Made by a program: the position numbers and the translations under genes. The notes under the pieces were generated by a model, which saw nothing but the letters and a program-made list of their open reading frames with translations, ran no database searches and was not told where the DNA came from. Shown piece after piece: positions 63,373-64,000 of a stretch of 64,000 nt of DNA (its first letter is position 1; the number at the start of each line of letters is the position of its first letter). Source of the stretch: CBDFHV01 sp965247705 (GTDB lineage Bacteria; Pseudomonadota; Alphaproteobacteria; Rhodospirillales; CAMCUA01). The DNA lies in assembly GCA_965247705.1 (NCBI GenBank), contig CBDFHV010000059.1, positions 1 through 64,000 of the forward strand, read 5' to 3'.

Positions 63373-64000
63373 GGCGGGCTGACGAACAGGCGGTTTACGT
63401 AGTCCCGGGGTGGCGCCAGCAGGCGCGGCGACAGGTGGTGGAGAAATCCCTGTCCCAAGGTCGCCGGAAACAGGGTCACCTGACGGCGCGGCGGCTGCAT
63501 GTACGGAGAAACCCCATAGACCACCTGGCACACCAGGCGATCCCGCGACACCGGCGCCAGCCCCTTGTGAATGCCCCGCGTGTTGACCAGCAGACGGCTG
63601 CCCTCGGGGCCGCAAAACAGGGTCGGCGATCCTTCCAGACGGACGCGGGTCTCGTCGTCGGTCTTGCGCAATTGGTGGAAGAACCACTTGTGAAATTCCA
63701 GCCGACCGCCCGGCCAGCGCTCCCTGAGCGCGGCCACGTGACGCGGGTCGTGGGTGCGCGGATAGAAGGCGTGCGGGCCGCCGTCCTCGTCCACGTCGGT
63801 CAGATACACGAACAGTTTGCAGAACTGGTAGTCGGCCAGGTCGCGATGGAAAAGCTGTTCGTCGCACGCCACCCCCCAGCCGGCGAAGGACCACCATGCG
63901 GACATTCCCAGGATGGTGGGCGTCGCGCCCAGGTGATGGGCGACGAGGGCGAGGGTCGCGGGATCGTTGGCGATATTCAGCAGATGGGGGCAGCCGACGA
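63369..64000 (-). CDS. Phytanoyl-CoA dioxygenase-like protein (N-terminus off window)
   Basis: An Fe(II)/2-oxoglutarate-dependent dioxygenase, open to the right edge, with about 209 residues visible. The iron-binding pattern is LFHRDLADYQF (HxD) with the distal His in NTRGIHKGLAPV, followed by Arg in SRDRLVCQVVYG. LTDVDEDGGPHAFYPRTH is a typical PhyH family stretch. The C-terminus ends VNRLFVSPP and overlaps the GSCFA start. The N-terminal part lies beyond 64000. It would hydroxylate an unknown substrate. Confidence 0.85.
   Translation of the reverse strand, partial: VGCPHLLNIANDPATLALVAHHLGATPTILGMSAWWSFAGWGVACDEQLFHRDLADYQFCKLFVYLTDVDEDGGPHAFYPRTHDPRHVAALRERWPGGRLEFHKWFFHQLRKTDDETRVRLEGSPTLFCGPEGSRLLVNTRGIHKGLAPVSRDRLVCQVVYGVSPYMQPPRRQVTLFPATLGQGFLHHLSPRLLAPPRDYVNRLFVSPP

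Noticed and set aside
1..64000. Prophage, defence island or secondary-metabolite cluster
   Set aside because: No integrase other than the two IS transposases, and no phage structural, restriction, PKS or NRPS genes were seen.

Overview
The window is high-GC bacterial chromosome, most likely from a free-living alphaproteobacterium of the Rhodospirillales type. The evidence is gene order rather than a marker gene: rplU-rpmA-obgE-nadD-rsfS-rlmH-gpmI-(EnvC-like)-ctpA-(divergent polysaccharide deacetylase)-rppH, hldD-lgt-midA-pgeF beside ubiK-(YbjN)-proC, an RpoH-type sigma factor, and a phasin. I cannot name a genus.

Layout. At 1-1790 a gene for a secreted protein (minus strand, running off the left edge) is cut by an IS3-family element at 300-1686. 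At 2329-2417 lies tRNA-Ser(CGA). The housekeeping block runs from 2672 to 12509. From 12.5 to 17.5 kb there are YbjQ, a small ORF, an amidase, queG, a NIPSNAP protein, a lipoprotein and a small membrane protein. A complete IS1595-family element lies at 17543-18629. The block at 18.8-25.5 kb covers cell envelope, proline synthesis and a sigma factor. From 25.6 to 31.9 kb come regulators (TetR, MarR, an OmpR/EnvZ-type pair), a phasin with a strong promoter and operator-like palindromes, a CsaA-like protein, a methyltransferase and a branched-chain aminotransferase.

From about 31.9 to 58.6 kb is an accessory catabolic and uptake region. It holds four separate HyuB-type subunits and one HyuA-HyuB fusion (5-oxoprolinase/hydantoinase superfamily). 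It also holds an aspartoacylase-like M14 protein, a LysR regulator, a tripartite tricarboxylate transporter set (TctC, TctB, and TctA with an apparent frameshift), a DRE-TIM metallolyase relative with an altered active-site motif, and two paralogous family-5 binding proteins with no permease or ATPase. A sulfotransferase-like protein, a Rossmann-fold protein and a UroD-family protein complete it. The probable job is import and ring or amide opening of small carboxylated or lactam-type compounds; the substrate cannot be read from sequence. Two copies of a palindromic intergenic repeat lie inside or at the edge of this region.

From 58.7 kb to the right edge, all on the minus strand, are a TPR/SPOR lipoprotein and a compact set of genes: a phytanoyl-CoA-dioxygenase-like protein (cut by the edge), a GSCFA-domain protein and two SAM methyltransferases. 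Three of these are joined by 4-base ATGA overlaps. This set, and the HyuB-rich region, are the best candidates here for undescribed biology.

Other sequence-level points of interest: the IS3 left end can hide its own transposase ribosome binding site in a hairpin; rsfS may start at AUA; a 33-bp perfect inverted repeat separates two convergent genes; and a 9-bp tandem repeat sits in the hldD/ubiK divergent promoter region.
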